Assembly (NCBI GenBank): GCA_024398615.1
Contig: JAKSIU010000014.1
Location: forward strand, 1 to 63,766
Length of the DNA stretch: 63,766 nt
Reading direction: 5' to 3'
Source: Bacteroidaceae bacterium
Lineage (GTDB): Bacteria > Bacteroidota > Bacteroidia > Bacteroidales > Bacteroidaceae
Shown here: positions 53,468 to 63,054 of the stretch, in pieces
Position numbering within the stretch: position 1 is the first letter of the stretch
Layout of the letters: the number at the start of each line of letters is the position of its first letter
Program-made: the position numbers and the translations under genes
The notes under the pieces: model-generated
Told to the model about the DNA's origin: nothing
The model's input: the letters and a program-made list of their open reading frames with translations, nothing else
Database searches by the model: none

Positions 53468-56305
53468 TTAAAATAGAGATTTCCCAACCGTATCATTTCC
53501 ACTTCTTTTAAGTTTCATGAACTGAGATGGAGTCATATTGTAGAAATGTTTGAAAGCAGTTGAGAAGGCAGAAACCGACTTGAAACCTGTAGCCTGACTT
53601 GTGCTTTGCACATCGCAGTTCTTTTCAACCAGAAGACGCGCTGCTTCCTTCAGACGAATATTCTTAAGAAAATCGACAGGAGACAGATTTGTAATTGATT
53701 TCAACTTGCGATAAAAATGAGCACGACTTATCCCGATCTTATCGGCCAGAAATTCCACATTCATTTCGCTGTTTGACATGTTCTCATTTATAATCCTCAT
53801 AACCCGCTGCATGAACTGATCATCGGGAGAATCGACATTAAGTTCGTCAACGCGCTTCATATTGCGCACCAGTTCCACTTCATGTTTCAGCTGCTCATTG
53901 GTTTTCATCGCTTCATCCTTCTGTCTTCGGCTATTATATGCCAGCAGAAGCGAAACAGCCACGACCAGCAGATAGCAACCGACAGCAGCATACGACACAT
54001 ACCATGGTCTGAACGCCTTGACATTCAGCGTAAACATTCCATCACATTCCTTTGATATTATGTCAATTGTGTGACGCCCCACCCCAATATTGCTGACGTT
54101 TACCGACTGCTGCTTTTCAAGCAGTTCAATCCAGTCGCCACCGTCAATTCTATATGAATAATGTATATAGTTCAGACATGCATTCATTGTTGTCAGCTCA
54201 AGGCCGAACGATCTTTCCCCATATGACAGACGTACCAGGTTCGATTCAGGGACCCACATGTTTTTAAAATGCGACGAACCGCCATTAATGGAATTTATCG
54301 GTTTCCCATTAAGCAGCAGATTCGCCACCCGGAGATCTCCCGGCAGACTGTTTCCAACTGCTTGTATGGGAATGTCATTGCCAATGAAATCAACGATACC
54401 ATTGGTATGTCCGAAGAAGAGACGTCCATCTGTAAATACGCTGGCTCTGGCTGAAATTTCATCGGCCGGCAATCCTTCAGCAACAGAATAGTTCGTGATT
54501 ATCCCGTTTTCTGCATCGATTCTTGAAATGCCCTTATCGGTTCCCACCCAGATAACGCCATCGGCATCCGTTTCCATAGTACCGACATGATTGTCAACAA
54601 GTCCCTCATTAACAGAATAGTGTACTTCCATTTCAAGAGTCGTACCTTCAATATCTATCACGAACAATCCATTTGAAGTACCGGCCAAAAGACAATCTGT
54701 CCCGGAGAGGACAACCTCAAAGACAGAAATTCCATCAAGTATTTTCCCAGCAGGTGACAACTCCCCGTTATCCATGACGAACGACTCAAGCCCATTCATT
54801 GTACCGACAAATATACGATCTTCACTGACAGCCAAACAGTTAAGATACATGTTGTCCAAAACTCCATTCTGATTATATGAACCTGCAGTATAACGTTTAA
54901 GGGATTTTTTGTCTGAAGAGGTGTCAAGGCAATAAAGGCCGCTGCCATATGTGGCAAACCATATCCTTGAGTATCTGTCCTTTACAATATCATTCACTGC
55001 TTTCATTTCCGTAGTTTTCTGACCGGAAACAGCCGACAGACTGACAATATCCTTTTTGGCCTCATCAAATAACAAAGCGCCGTCCGTAGGGGTACCAAGC
55101 CAGATACAGCCGTTACCGTCAGGCAATATTGACAGTACCGTCCGTGGCATCCCGTGAACATCATCACCGTCATAATGCACACCTCTTTTACCGGAAGCAT
55201 CGACCCAATATATGCCATAATGCGCCACACCTGTCCAAAAACCTCTTCCATGTCTGTTCGTGTCGGCTTTCATTGCGGTTACAGCATTCATTCCAAGCCC
55301 CGAAACCGACGACCATAATTCTTCCGAACCGCCACTGCTCACATAATTGCCTGGGATGACCTCCACACCTCTCCAACAGACCCCCAGCCAAAGGTTGCCG
55401 TAACAGTCGTACATGGCATCACGGACTGAAGATTCACTGAAATGGTATCTGGAGACGAAATAAGAGAGCCTCGAGGTTTTTGTCGTTTCCTCATCAAACA
55501 GCCTAACTCCATTTCCGTCAGTACAGAGGATAAGATTCCCGTCATTGCAGGCTTTGACAGCTGTCAGCTGATAGTCACCCCTGACGACCTGTTTTAATGA
55601 GCAGGACTGTTCTTCATATCTGAAAACGCCGCCTGAAACACTGCCGATATATACATATCCCGATTGGCTCTCTACAATATTGGTAACTGACGGTACATGT
55701 CCTACGCAGCGGCTTCCAAGGTATATGTCGCCATTAACATCACTGAGCCAAATACGTCCCTTACTATCAGAAAAAACATATTCTGTACCACGGGGAAGCT
55801 GGAACTGCAAGGATTCGTGAAATTCACCATCCACGAGATGATAGACTCCGTTTCCACGCGTACTCGCAACCAGCGAACCATCAGACAGCTCAATCATACA
55901 TACGGCAGGCACATGGGCAGTATCACCGTCCAATCTGATCATGGGTACATTCTCAAAACAGTCAAAATCATAGCTGTAGGTCTGTATCCCTGATTCAGTG
56001 GCTACAAAAACGACCCTGTCACTACTCTCAAATACAAAATGACACTGATCATTGGCCAGCGATTTTCTGTCCTCAACCATATGATGATACCCGTTGATTC
56101 TGAGACCATCAAACCTGTTAAGTCCGTTTTCTGTTGAAATCCACACATTCAGACGACTGTCCTGATAAAGTGCACTGATTCTTGTATTTGTAAGCCCCTT
56201 CTCAAGAGTATATGTTCTTGAAGTAATCGCCATTACCGGCACTTGGAACACGACCGATAGCATGAGCGAAAGGAAAAACCGTTTGAATTTTATATTCCGT
56301 ATCAT
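53468..56305 (-). CDS. Membrane one-component regulator: propeller sensor, Y_Y_Y, AraC HTH
   Basis: A 945-aa protein with a signal peptide (LMLSVVFQVPVMA) and a periplasmic sensor of Reg_prop repeats (ISALYQDSRLNVWISTENGL and many like it, residues ~30-650) ending in a Y_Y_Y domain. One membrane helix (YAAVGCYLLVVAVSLLLAY, near residue 785) and a short coiled segment follow, then an AraC-type double HTH (VEFLADKIGISRAHFYRKLK ... MTPSQFMKLK). Hybrid two-component systems of Bacteroides have a histidine kinase and receiver between membrane helix and HTH; both are absent here. Position beside CE15 suggests control of xylan-degradation genes. The ligand is probably an oligosaccharide (inference). 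Confidence 0.9.
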   Translation of the reverse strand: MIRNIKFKRFFLSLMLSVVFQVPVMAITSRTYTLEKGLTNTRISALYQDSRLNVWISTENGLNRFDGLRINGYHHMVEDRKSLANDQCHFVFESSDRVVFVATESGIQTYSYDFDCFENVPMIRLDGDTAHVPAVCMIELSDGSLVASTRGNGVYHLVDGEFHESLQFQLPRGTEYVFSDSKGRIWLSDVNGDIYLGSRCVGHVPSVTNIVESQSGYVYIGSVSGGVFRYEEQSCSLKQVVRGDYQLTAVKACNDGNLILCTDGNGVRLFDEETTKTSRLSYFVSRYHFSESSVRDAMYDCYGNLWLGVCWRGVEVIPGNYVSSGGSEELWSSVSGLGMNAVTAMKADTNRHGRGFWTGVAHYGIYWVDASGKRGVHYDGDDVHGMPRTVLSILPDGNGCIWLGTPTDGALLFDEAKKDIVSLSAVSGQKTTEMKAVNDIVKDRYSRIWFATYGSGLYCLDTSSDKKSLKRYTAGSYNQNGVLDNMYLNCLAVSEDRIFVGTMNGLESFVMDNGELSPAGKILDGISVFEVVLSGTDCLLAGTSNGLFVIDIEGTTLEMEVHYSVNEGLVDNHVGTMETDADGVIWVGTDKGISRIDAENGIITNYSVAEGLPADEISARASVFTDGRLFFGHTNGIVDFIGNDIPIQAVGNSLPGDLRVANLLLNGKPINSINGGSSHFKNMWVPESNLVRLSYGERSFGLELTTMNACLNYIHYSYRIDGGDWIELLEKQQSVNVSNIGVGRHTIDIISKECDGMFTLNVKAFRPWYVSYAAVGCYLLVVAVSLLLAYNSRRQKDEAMKTNEQLKHEVELVRNMKRVDELNVDSPDDQFMQRVMRIINENMSNSEMNVEFLADKIGISRAHFYRKLKSITNLSPVDFLKNIRLKEAARLLVEKNCDVQSTSQATGFKSVSAFSTAFKHFYNMTPSQFMKLKRSGNDTVGKSLF

Positions 56306-56487
56306 TTATGTTGCGTTTTTGTATCTTATTTGTTTATAATTTGTATCAAAATCCCCACAAAGTTAAAAACAAGAAATCATTATTGCCATTTTCAAAAGCA
56401 AAAAGAAATATTTATGAAGAAATAAAACGATATTTGCACGTCGTAATGGATAGACATTATTTTATAAAACCAATAAATCAACACAAA
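56306..56487. promoter_or_regulatory. Divergent intergenic region, regulator / OmpA-like lipoprotein
   Basis: AT-rich 182-bp region between two divergent start codons. Both promoters should be here. I see no confident TAnnTTTG pair on either strand. Confidence 0.35.
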
Positions 56488-57171
56488 ATGAAAAAGATCA
56501 TTGCTATCTGCCTTTCAGCAACTCTTGTATTCGCAAGTTGCTCATCATGGACAAAGACAACCAACGGAACACTCCTCGGCAGCGGTGCCGGTGCAGCTCT
56601 CGGTGCAGGAATCGGCCTCCTTATTGGAAATGACGCAGAAAGCGCAGCTATCGGTGCAGCTATCGGCGGCGCAGTAGGTGGTGGTGCAGGTGCAGTCATC
56701 GGCCACAAGATGGACAAGAAGGCTGAAGAACTCGCAGCTCTTGAAGCAGCTCAGATTGAGAAGATTACTGACGTTAACGGTCTTGAAGGCATCAAGGTTA
56801 CCTTCGACAGCGGAATTCTCTTCGGATTCAACAGTTCAAAACTCAACAGCGAATCAAAGAAGTCACTTGACAAGTTCGCAGAGACCATGGCTGACATGAC
56901 TGAGACTGACATTACAGTATACGGTCACACAGATAACGTCGGTACCGAAGAGGCAAACGTGAAGGTTTCAACAAAGCGTGCTGAAGAAGTTGCAGGTTAT
57001 CTGACAAAGGCCGGTATCGCCAAGGAACGTATCACTTCAAAGGGCATGTCATTCACCATGCCGGTTGCTGACAATGACACCGAAGAAGGCCGCGCACAGA
57101 ACCGTCGCGTTGAGATCTACATCACTGCCAACGAGAACATGATCAAGGAGGCTGAAGCAGCCCAGAATTGA
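56488..57171 (+). CDS. OmpA-family lipoprotein with glycine zipper
   Basis: A 227-aa protein with a lipoprotein signal peptide (CLSATLVFASCSS), a glycine-zipper region (GAGAALGAGIGLLIGNDAES ... AIGGAVGGGAGAVIGHK) that can insert in a membrane, and a C-terminal OmpA-like peptidoglycan-binding domain (VYGHTDNVGTEEANVKVSTK, RRVEIYI). The likely role is tying the outer membrane to the cell wall. I chose ATG 56488 because the signal peptide begins there; the frame to 56308 is not conserved-looking. A terminator follows. Confidence 0.92.
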   Translation: MKKIIAICLSATLVFASCSSWTKTTNGTLLGSGAGAALGAGIGLLIGNDAESAAIGAAIGGAVGGGAGAVIGHKMDKKAEELAALEAAQIEKITDVNGLEGIKVTFDSGILFGFNSSKLNSESKKSLDKFAETMADMTETDITVYGHTDNVGTEEANVKVSTKRAEEVAGYLTKAGIAKERITSKGMSFTMPVADNDTEEGRAQNRRVEIYITANENMIKEAEAAQN

Positions 57172-57194
57172 TCTTTCAATCATCTGTATTACAT

Positions 57195-57235
57195 AGTCCC
57201 GACATGCTTTCCATGCCGGGACTTGTTCTTATTTG
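57195..57235 (+). terminator. Terminator of the OmpA-like gene
   Basis: AGTCCCGACATG - loop - CATGCCGGGACT, then TTGTTCTTATTT. The 12-bp stem has one A-C mismatch. It lies 5 bp before the threonine aldolase start. Confidence 0.75.
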
Positions 57236-57239
57236 AATA

Positions 57240-58280
57240 ATGATACATTTTGACACTGACTACATGGAAGGTGTCCACCCTATGGTCATGCAGCGCCTTC
57301 TGGAAACGAATCTGGAACAGACCACAGGTTATGGGAGTGACGGATATTGCGAACACGCAAGGCAACTGATTCGCCATAGCTTGGGAGATGATTCCCTTGA
57401 TGTTCACTTCCTGGTTGGAGGCACACAGACCAACAGTACAGTAATCGATGCCATACTGTGTAGAAACGAAGCTGTGCTGTCAGCAGAGACCGGACACATC
57501 AACGTTCACGAGGCCGGAGCTGTCGAAGGGTGGGGTCACAAGATTATCACACTCCCTTCGCACAGTGGAAAAATCAGCGCTATCGAACTTAAATCATTGA
57601 TTGACAGCTTCTATTCCGATGACACGTACACACACATGGTTCCACCTGGCATGTTGTACATAAGTTACCCTACAGAATATGGAACCTTGTACTCAAAAAG
57701 CGAATTGGAGCAGATTCATTCAGTCTGCAAGGATGCTGGAATCCCGCTTTTCATAGATGGTGCACGTCTTGGATACGGTTTGACATCGGACTCATGCGAC
57801 ATCAGTATTGCCGAACTTCCGAAACTGTGTGATGTATTCTACATTGGCGGAACCAAAGTGGGTCTGCTGTTCGGCGAATGCGTCGTTGCCCGCAAGGGAC
57901 TTTTGAAGAATTTCTTTCCACAGACTGTAAAACGTCATGGGGCCCTTCTTGCTAAAGGACGTCTTCTTGGTGTTCAATTCGAGACTCTGTTCACTCCACA
58001 GGAAAACGGTCAGCCGCTCTATCTGGAAATTTCACGCCATGCGGTCAGTCTTGCAATGGAATTGAAGAAAGGATTCATCGAGCACGGCTACAGGCCATTC
58101 ATCGACTCCCCCACCAACCAGCAGTTCTTTGTCCTACCCAACAGCGTCATTGAGCATTTGCGTGAACATGCAAGTTTTGAAAACTGGGGAGCTCCGGGAA
58201 AGGAAGAATCCCAGGTCCGTTTCGTCACAAGCTGGGCCACACGCCCTGAAGATGTAAAAGAACTGTTGGATCTTCTATAA
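57240..58280 (+). CDS. ltaE: Low-specificity threonine aldolase
   Basis: A 346-aa PLP enzyme of the beta-eliminating lyase group: FDTDYMEGVHPMVMQRL, YGSDGYCEHA, GGTQTNSTVIDA, DGARLGYG and the cofactor lysine in IGGTKVGLLFG. Threonine aldolases cleave threonine and allo-threonine to glycine and acetaldehyde. The alternative, another PLP lyase of the same fold, cannot be excluded. Its start lies right after the preceding terminator, so a promoter inside or near that hairpin is needed. Length is normal. Confidence 0.87.
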   Translation: MIHFDTDYMEGVHPMVMQRLLETNLEQTTGYGSDGYCEHARQLIRHSLGDDSLDVHFLVGGTQTNSTVIDAILCRNEAVLSAETGHINVHEAGAVEGWGHKIITLPSHSGKISAIELKSLIDSFYSDDTYTHMVPPGMLYISYPTEYGTLYSKSELEQIHSVCKDAGIPLFIDGARLGYGLTSDSCDISIAELPKLCDVFYIGGTKVGLLFGECVVARKGLLKNFFPQTVKRHGALLAKGRLLGVQFETLFTPQENGQPLYLEISRHAVSLAMELKKGFIEHGYRPFIDSPTNQQFFVLPNSVIEHLREHASFENWGAPGKEESQVRFVTSWATRPEDVKELLDLL

Positions 58281-58316
58281 TATATTGGACGATAATGATT
58301 AATTTCGCTGAACCTT

Positions 58317-58895
58317 ATGAAAAGACTCATTCTTGATTCCATATTCGCCGGACTCATGATAGGATTCGGCTGCATAGTATATATCATTGTACCTGATCAT
58401 ACCATTGGCTCGTTCCTGTTCGGATTCGGCCTGCTGACCGTTGTCATTCAGCAGAAGAAGCTGTTTACCGGTATGGTAGGTTATGCCAATTCCTGGCTTC
58501 AGGTACGTGACCTTGCTGTCGCCATTGCAGGTAACCTGTTCGCCATCGGACTGTTATGTTGGGCATTTGCACGCTTTTCAGGACTTGCACTTGATACGGA
58601 GGCACTTGCTGACGCCAAATTCAGCGAGCCCTGGTATGCGGCACTTCTGCGCGCAATAGGATGCGGTGTGATGATGTTCCTTGCCGTTGACGGATGGCGC
58701 AAGACCAGCAAGGCCATTGCAGTTCTCATGCCTGTAATGATATTCATACTGTGCGGTTTTGACCACTGCATTGCCAACTACGGTTATATGGCAATGGCCG
58801 GACGTTTCTTCCACCCCAACCTGCTAATCTGGATTGCCGGCAATGCCATAGGTTCCCAACTAATGTCGCGCATTGGAGGACATCTTTCAAAATGA
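58317..58895 (+). CDS. Compact formate/nitrite transporter (FNT) family channel
   Basis: A 192-aa membrane protein with about six hydrophobic segments and FNT signatures: LDSIFAGLMIGFGCIVY at the start, QQKKLFTGMVGYAN, and FILCGFDHCIANYGYMAM, which carries the pore His. It is much shorter than FocA/NirC (~270-285 aa) because the termini and loops are reduced. Substrate may be formate, nitrite or hydrosulfide. It overlaps resB by 4 bp (ATGA). Confidence 0.87.
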   Translation: MKRLILDSIFAGLMIGFGCIVYIIVPDHTIGSFLFGFGLLTVVIQQKKLFTGMVGYANSWLQVRDLAVAIAGNLFAIGLLCWAFARFSGLALDTEALADAKFSEPWYAALLRAIGCGVMMFLAVDGWRKTSKAIAVLMPVMIFILCGFDHCIANYGYMAMAGRFFHPNLLIWIAGNAIGSQLMSRIGGHLSK

Positions 58896-59830
58896 CAGAA
58901 AAGCTCATATCGCGTCCCGGACTGATTACAGGCGTTTCCTTGACGCTTGCGGGACTGATATTACAGCTTCTGATAGGGCCTGTCAGATGGCAGGCTCTTG
59001 ATACTCCGGTCAATTTCATCCTGCTGGCCGCTTTTCCGGCAATACTGTTCACTACATACCGCATATTCGGAAACAGTTCTGCAGTAATGTGGTTGGGCAG
59101 CGCGCGTGCAGCATCGGCTTCCATAGCCTGGACTCTTGTCATGGTGCTCATAATGGGGCTGATACGCCAGCAACCTCTACCTATTGGCTTTGAAGACATG
59201 CCGGCATACCTGCATTTTCCAGGTCTGCACGACATGCGTACCAACTGGTCATTCGTGCTGATTTTCCTCTGGCTTCTCACAGCTTTGGGAATGGCGCTTA
59301 TCAGAGTCTGCATCCCTTTGAAAATCAAGCGCATAGCATTTCTTCTTAATCATCTTGGACTGTTTGTAGCCCTTCTTGCAGGAGCACTTGGCACTCCACA
59401 GAACAGACATTACCGCCTTACCCTCAAAGAAGGAGAATCTTCAAGTCAGATCATTGACCCTGTAGGACAACCACATGCCATTCCCTTCACCATAGAGCTT
59501 AAGGATTTTGATGTAACATTCTATGAATCCGATGATTATGACCGTTCAAATCAGATTCCGAAAAAGTTCGTTTCCACAGTCGGCATCAGTAAATCAGGCA
59601 AACGGGACGGTACTTACAGCATAAGTGTAAACCACCCCGCAAGAATAGGCCATTGGCGTGTATATCAGTATGGCTACGATACCGGTTCGGACCCGGAGCA
59701 TGCAGCATCGACATTTGAAATCGTCTGCAATCCCTGGCATGGACTGTTTCTAACAGGAATACTGATCATGTTTGCAGGAGCCATAGCCCTGTTCGTCCAA
59801 ACGTCAAAAAGAAAGGAGACTGCCGTATGA
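58892..59830 (+). CDS. ResB-like cytochrome c biogenesis protein
   Basis: A 312-aa membrane protein with four to five helices and a large periplasmic loop (residues ~170-275, including VGISKSGKRDGTYSISVNHP and GHWRVYQYGYD). The order matches ResB/Ccs1 of system II cytochrome c maturation, which with CcsA moves heme to apocytochromes. It overlaps ccsA by 4 bp (ATGA). No cytochrome gene (for example nrfA) is in the window. Confidence 0.9.
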   Translation: MTEKLISRPGLITGVSLTLAGLILQLLIGPVRWQALDTPVNFILLAAFPAILFTTYRIFGNSSAVMWLGSARAASASIAWTLVMVLIMGLIRQQPLPIGFEDMPAYLHFPGLHDMRTNWSFVLIFLWLLTALGMALIRVCIPLKIKRIAFLLNHLGLFVALLAGALGTPQNRHYRLTLKEGESSSQIIDPVGQPHAIPFTIELKDFDVTFYESDDYDRSNQIPKKFVSTVGISKSGKRDGTYSISVNHPARIGHWRVYQYGYDTGSDPEHAASTFEIVCNPWHGLFLTGILIMFAGAIALFVQTSKRKETAV

Positions 59831-60606
59831 ATATGGACTGGACAATGTTTCCCTGCTTTGCACTGCCGGCTCTGACAGCGTGGATTCTGGCGGCTGTAAT
59901 GTCTTTCAAGGGCAGACGCAGCTGGACCTTTGCCCTTGCCGCTGCCGGTCTGGCCATATTCTTCACTTTCATTCTATGTCTATGGATAAGCCTTGATCGT
60001 CCCCCACTCCGCACTATGGGTGAAACACGTCTGTGGTATTCATTCTTCATGCCATCAGTGGGAATTCTGGTATACTGGCGATGGCGTTACAAGTGGATAA
60101 TGAGTTTCAGTGCCCTGATGGCAGCCGTGTTCATTATGGTCAACCTGCTCAAACCGGAAATCCACGACCGTACGCTCATGCCGGCGCTTCAGAGTCCATG
60201 GTTCGCCCCTCATGTGATTGTCTATATGTTCGCATACGCCATGTTCGGTGCGGTCACTCTGATGGCCATCTGCCTGCTTGTCAGAAAACGTGCAGCAGAG
60301 AACAAGGAAATGCTCATATGCGACAATCTGGTCAGTACGGGTCTGTCTTTCCTGACCATCGGCATGCTTCTTGGAGCAATCTGGGCCAGTCAGGCCTGGG
60401 GCAGCTTTTGGTCATGGGACCCCAAAGAAACCTGGGCCTTCATTACATGGCTTGCATATTTTCTATATCTTCACATGCGCAGACACAGTTCAGGAACAAG
60501 AACCGCACTGTACATGCTGATTTTTGCATTCCTTTGCCTGCAGATTTGCTGGTGGGGCATCAACTGGCTCCCATCGGCTCAGGGCATGAGCATACACACA
60601 TATTGA
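59827..60606 (+). CDS. ccsA: CcsA/ResC-like heme lyase
   Basis: A 259-aa membrane protein with eight hydrophobic segments and the tryptophan-rich WWD heme-handling signature AWGSFWSWDPKETWAFITWL, with nearby conserved His (HVIVYMFAYAMFG). It is the partner of ResB for system II cytochrome c maturation. Genes fnt-resB-ccsA form one tightly overlapped operon. Confidence 0.93.
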   Translation: MNMDWTMFPCFALPALTAWILAAVMSFKGRRSWTFALAAAGLAIFFTFILCLWISLDRPPLRTMGETRLWYSFFMPSVGILVYWRWRYKWIMSFSALMAAVFIMVNLLKPEIHDRTLMPALQSPWFAPHVIVYMFAYAMFGAVTLMAICLLVRKRAAENKEMLICDNLVSTGLSFLTIGMLLGAIWASQAWGSFWSWDPKETWAFITWLAYFLYLHMRRHSSGTRTALYMLIFAFLCLQICWWGINWLPSAQGMSIHTY

Positions 60607-60641
60607 GAATTCACCAATAATAAACCTACAACTAATTAGCA

Positions 60642-62954
60642 ATGAGAAAGTTACTGACACTTGCCGGTCTGTCTGCGATAGCATTCACATCGGCCTTTGC
60701 ACAGCCAAAGCTGACAGCCGACAACATTGACCAGATTGTCAATGAGATGACACTTCAGGAGAAGGCGACACTTGCTGTCGGTATGGGTTGGTCCGGATCG
60801 GCACTCGTAGCCGGAGCAGCCGGAAACACCCAGCCAATTCCACGTCTGGGAATCACACAGGCAGTTCTGGCCGATGGCCCTGCAGGACTGCGCATTGATC
60901 CTACCCGCAGGGGTACAGACAAGACCTACTACTGCACCGGATTCCCTGTCGGAACAGTCATGGCCTGCACATGGAACGTTCCTCTGGTTGAAGAACTTAC
61001 CACAGCAATGGGCAACGAAGTTCTGGAATACGGAACTGACGTGCTGCTGGCTCCGGGCATGAACCTGCACCGCAACCCGCTGTGCGGACGCAACTTCGAG
61101 TATTTCTCTGAAGACCCGTTCCTGAGCGGCAAGATAAGTGCCGCCTACGTTCGTGGCGTACAGAGCAACGGAGTTGGAGTTTCAGTCAAACATTTTGCAT
61201 TCAACAATCAGGAAATCAACAGAATGGAGAACGATGCCCGTGTCGGTGTCCGTGCCGCACGTGAACTCTATCTGAAGAACTTCGAGATTGCGGTACGTGA
61301 AGCGCAGCCATGGACCATCATGTCTTCGTACAATAAGGTGAACGGCAGCTATACACAGCAGAATCACGACCTTCTGACCACAATTCTTCGCGACGAATGG
61401 GGTTTCAAGGGCATGGTAATGACCGACTGGGGTAACAAGGAAGGCACCGTCAAGGCAGTGCAGGCCGGCAACGACCTCATGGAACCGGGCAACGCCACTG
61501 AAACCCAGCGTATCATTGAAGCAGTCCAGAACGGCACTCTTGACGAAGCTGATCTTGACCGCAACGTACACCGCATTCTTGAAATGATTGTCAAGACCCC
61601 GCGCTTCAAGGGCTACAAGTATTCCGATGCACCCGACCTGAAGGCTCATGCCGAGCTTGTCCGCAAGGCTGCAGCCGAAGGTATGGTCCTGCTCAAGAAC
61701 GAATCCGATGCCCTCCCGTTCGCACAGGCCCCGAAAGTGGCTCTGTTCGGACTGAACGCATATAAGTCAATTGCAGGCGGAACAGGCTCAGGCAATGTCA
61801 ACAAGCCGTATATCCGCCATATCAACGAAGGTCTTCAGGAAGGCGGTTTCCAGCTTGACCAGACCATCTGCAATATCTACGCCACATACCGTGACTACCA
61901 GAACGCTGAAAACGCAGGAGCATCATTCCTGCGCGGAGCAGCATTCGGAGGTGATGGAGTGATGCCCGAAATGGCCATGCGCAGTGAAGTCATCAACGCC
62001 TCCGTCAACCGCAACGATGCCGCCATCATAGTCATTGGCCGCAACGCAGGTGAAGGCGATGACCGTCTGCTCGAAGACGATTTCGAACTGACCAAGAACG
62101 AACGCGACCTCATTGCCAACACCTGTCTGGCCTACCACAAGGCCGGCAAGAAGGTCATCGTAGTGCTTAACATTGGCGGTGTCATTGAAACCGCATCATG
62201 GAAGAGCCAGCCCGATGCAATCCTGCTTGCATGGACTCCAGGACAGGAAGTTGGCAACAGCGTATCGGACATCCTGCTGGGCAAATCCAACCCATCGGGC
62301 AAACTGTCAATGACATTCCCGCTCAACTACCTTGACATACCTTCATCATCCAACTTCCCCTACTACAAACCGCAGCAGCAGGCTTCACGTAACGGTTCAC
62401 GCGGAGGATTCGGCGGTTTCGGTGGAGCCAATGCCCAGCCGGCCAAGGTAAAGAATCAGGACTACACCGACTATGCCGAGGGTCTGATGGTCGGTTACCG
62501 CTACTTCAACACAAAGAACGTCGAAGTATCTTACCCGTTCGGATTCGGACTGAGCTACACCACCTTCCAGTACGGCAAGCCAAGTGTCAAGGTATCAGGC
62601 GATGGCAGCGTAACCGTATCCGTTTCAGTAAAGAACACGGGCAATGTTGCCGGAAAGGAAGCAGTTCAGGTCTATATATCGGCACCTGCCGGAGGTCTGG
62701 AGAAACCGGCTTGCGAACTCAAGAACTTTGCAAAGACAGGCATGCTTGAACCCGGTCAGTCACAGACTCTGACAATGAAGATAAGCGCATACGAACTGGC
62801 ATCATTCAATGACCAGACCAGCGCATGGGAGACAGCAGCCGGTCAATATACCGCACGTGTAGGCGCATCGGTCCAGGATATCCGCGGCACTGCCACATTC
62901 AAGGTAGGCAAGGCCCGTTCATGGAAGGTCACCCCTGCCCTTCTGCCGGAATAA
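60642..62954 (+). CDS. GH3 family beta-glycosidase, secreted
   Basis: A 770-aa GH3 enzyme with a signal peptide (LTLAGLSAIAFTSAFA). Family blocks: GRNFEYFSEDPFLSG, KHFAFNNQEINR, nucleophile MVMTDWGN, C-terminal AIIVIGRNAGEGDDR and a fibronectin III-like end. Between the catalytic domain and the FnIII part (residue ~585) there is an insert QQQASRNGSRGGFGGFGGAN, comparable to the Gly-rich insert of the other GH3 in this window. Likely a beta-glucosidase or xylosidase acting on oligosaccharides. A single-gene unit with a strong terminator. Confidence 0.93.
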   Translation: MRKLLTLAGLSAIAFTSAFAQPKLTADNIDQIVNEMTLQEKATLAVGMGWSGSALVAGAAGNTQPIPRLGITQAVLADGPAGLRIDPTRRGTDKTYYCTGFPVGTVMACTWNVPLVEELTTAMGNEVLEYGTDVLLAPGMNLHRNPLCGRNFEYFSEDPFLSGKISAAYVRGVQSNGVGVSVKHFAFNNQEINRMENDARVGVRAARELYLKNFEIAVREAQPWTIMSSYNKVNGSYTQQNHDLLTTILRDEWGFKGMVMTDWGNKEGTVKAVQAGNDLMEPGNATETQRIIEAVQNGTLDEADLDRNVHRILEMIVKTPRFKGYKYSDAPDLKAHAELVRKAAAEGMVLLKNESDALPFAQAPKVALFGLNAYKSIAGGTGSGNVNKPYIRHINEGLQEGGFQLDQTICNIYATYRDYQNAENAGASFLRGAAFGGDGVMPEMAMRSEVINASVNRNDAAIIVIGRNAGEGDDRLLEDDFELTKNERDLIANTCLAYHKAGKKVIVVLNIGGVIETASWKSQPDAILLAWTPGQEVGNSVSDILLGKSNPSGKLSMTFPLNYLDIPSSSNFPYYKPQQQASRNGSRGGFGGFGGANAQPAKVKNQDYTDYAEGLMVGYRYFNTKNVEVSYPFGFGLSYTTFQYGKPSVKVSGDGSVTVSVSVKNTGNVAGKEAVQVYISAPAGGLEKPACELKNFAKTGMLEPGQSQTLTMKISAYELASFNDQTSAWETAAGQYTARVGASVQDIRGTATFKVGKARSWKVTPALLPE

Positions 62955-62977
62955 ACTGACAACAGCATATCAATTGG

Positions 62978-63016
62978 CAGTTCCCCACCTGATCCGGTGG
63001 GGAGCTGTTTTTTTTT
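62978..63016 (+). terminator. Terminator of the second GH3 gene
   Basis: CAGTTCCCCACC - loop - GGTGGGGAGCTG with nine T following, a strong intrinsic terminator. Confidence 0.9.
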
Positions 63017-63054
63017 GACCAATGTAGCCATCATGGAAATCAGTGGCAGTCACT

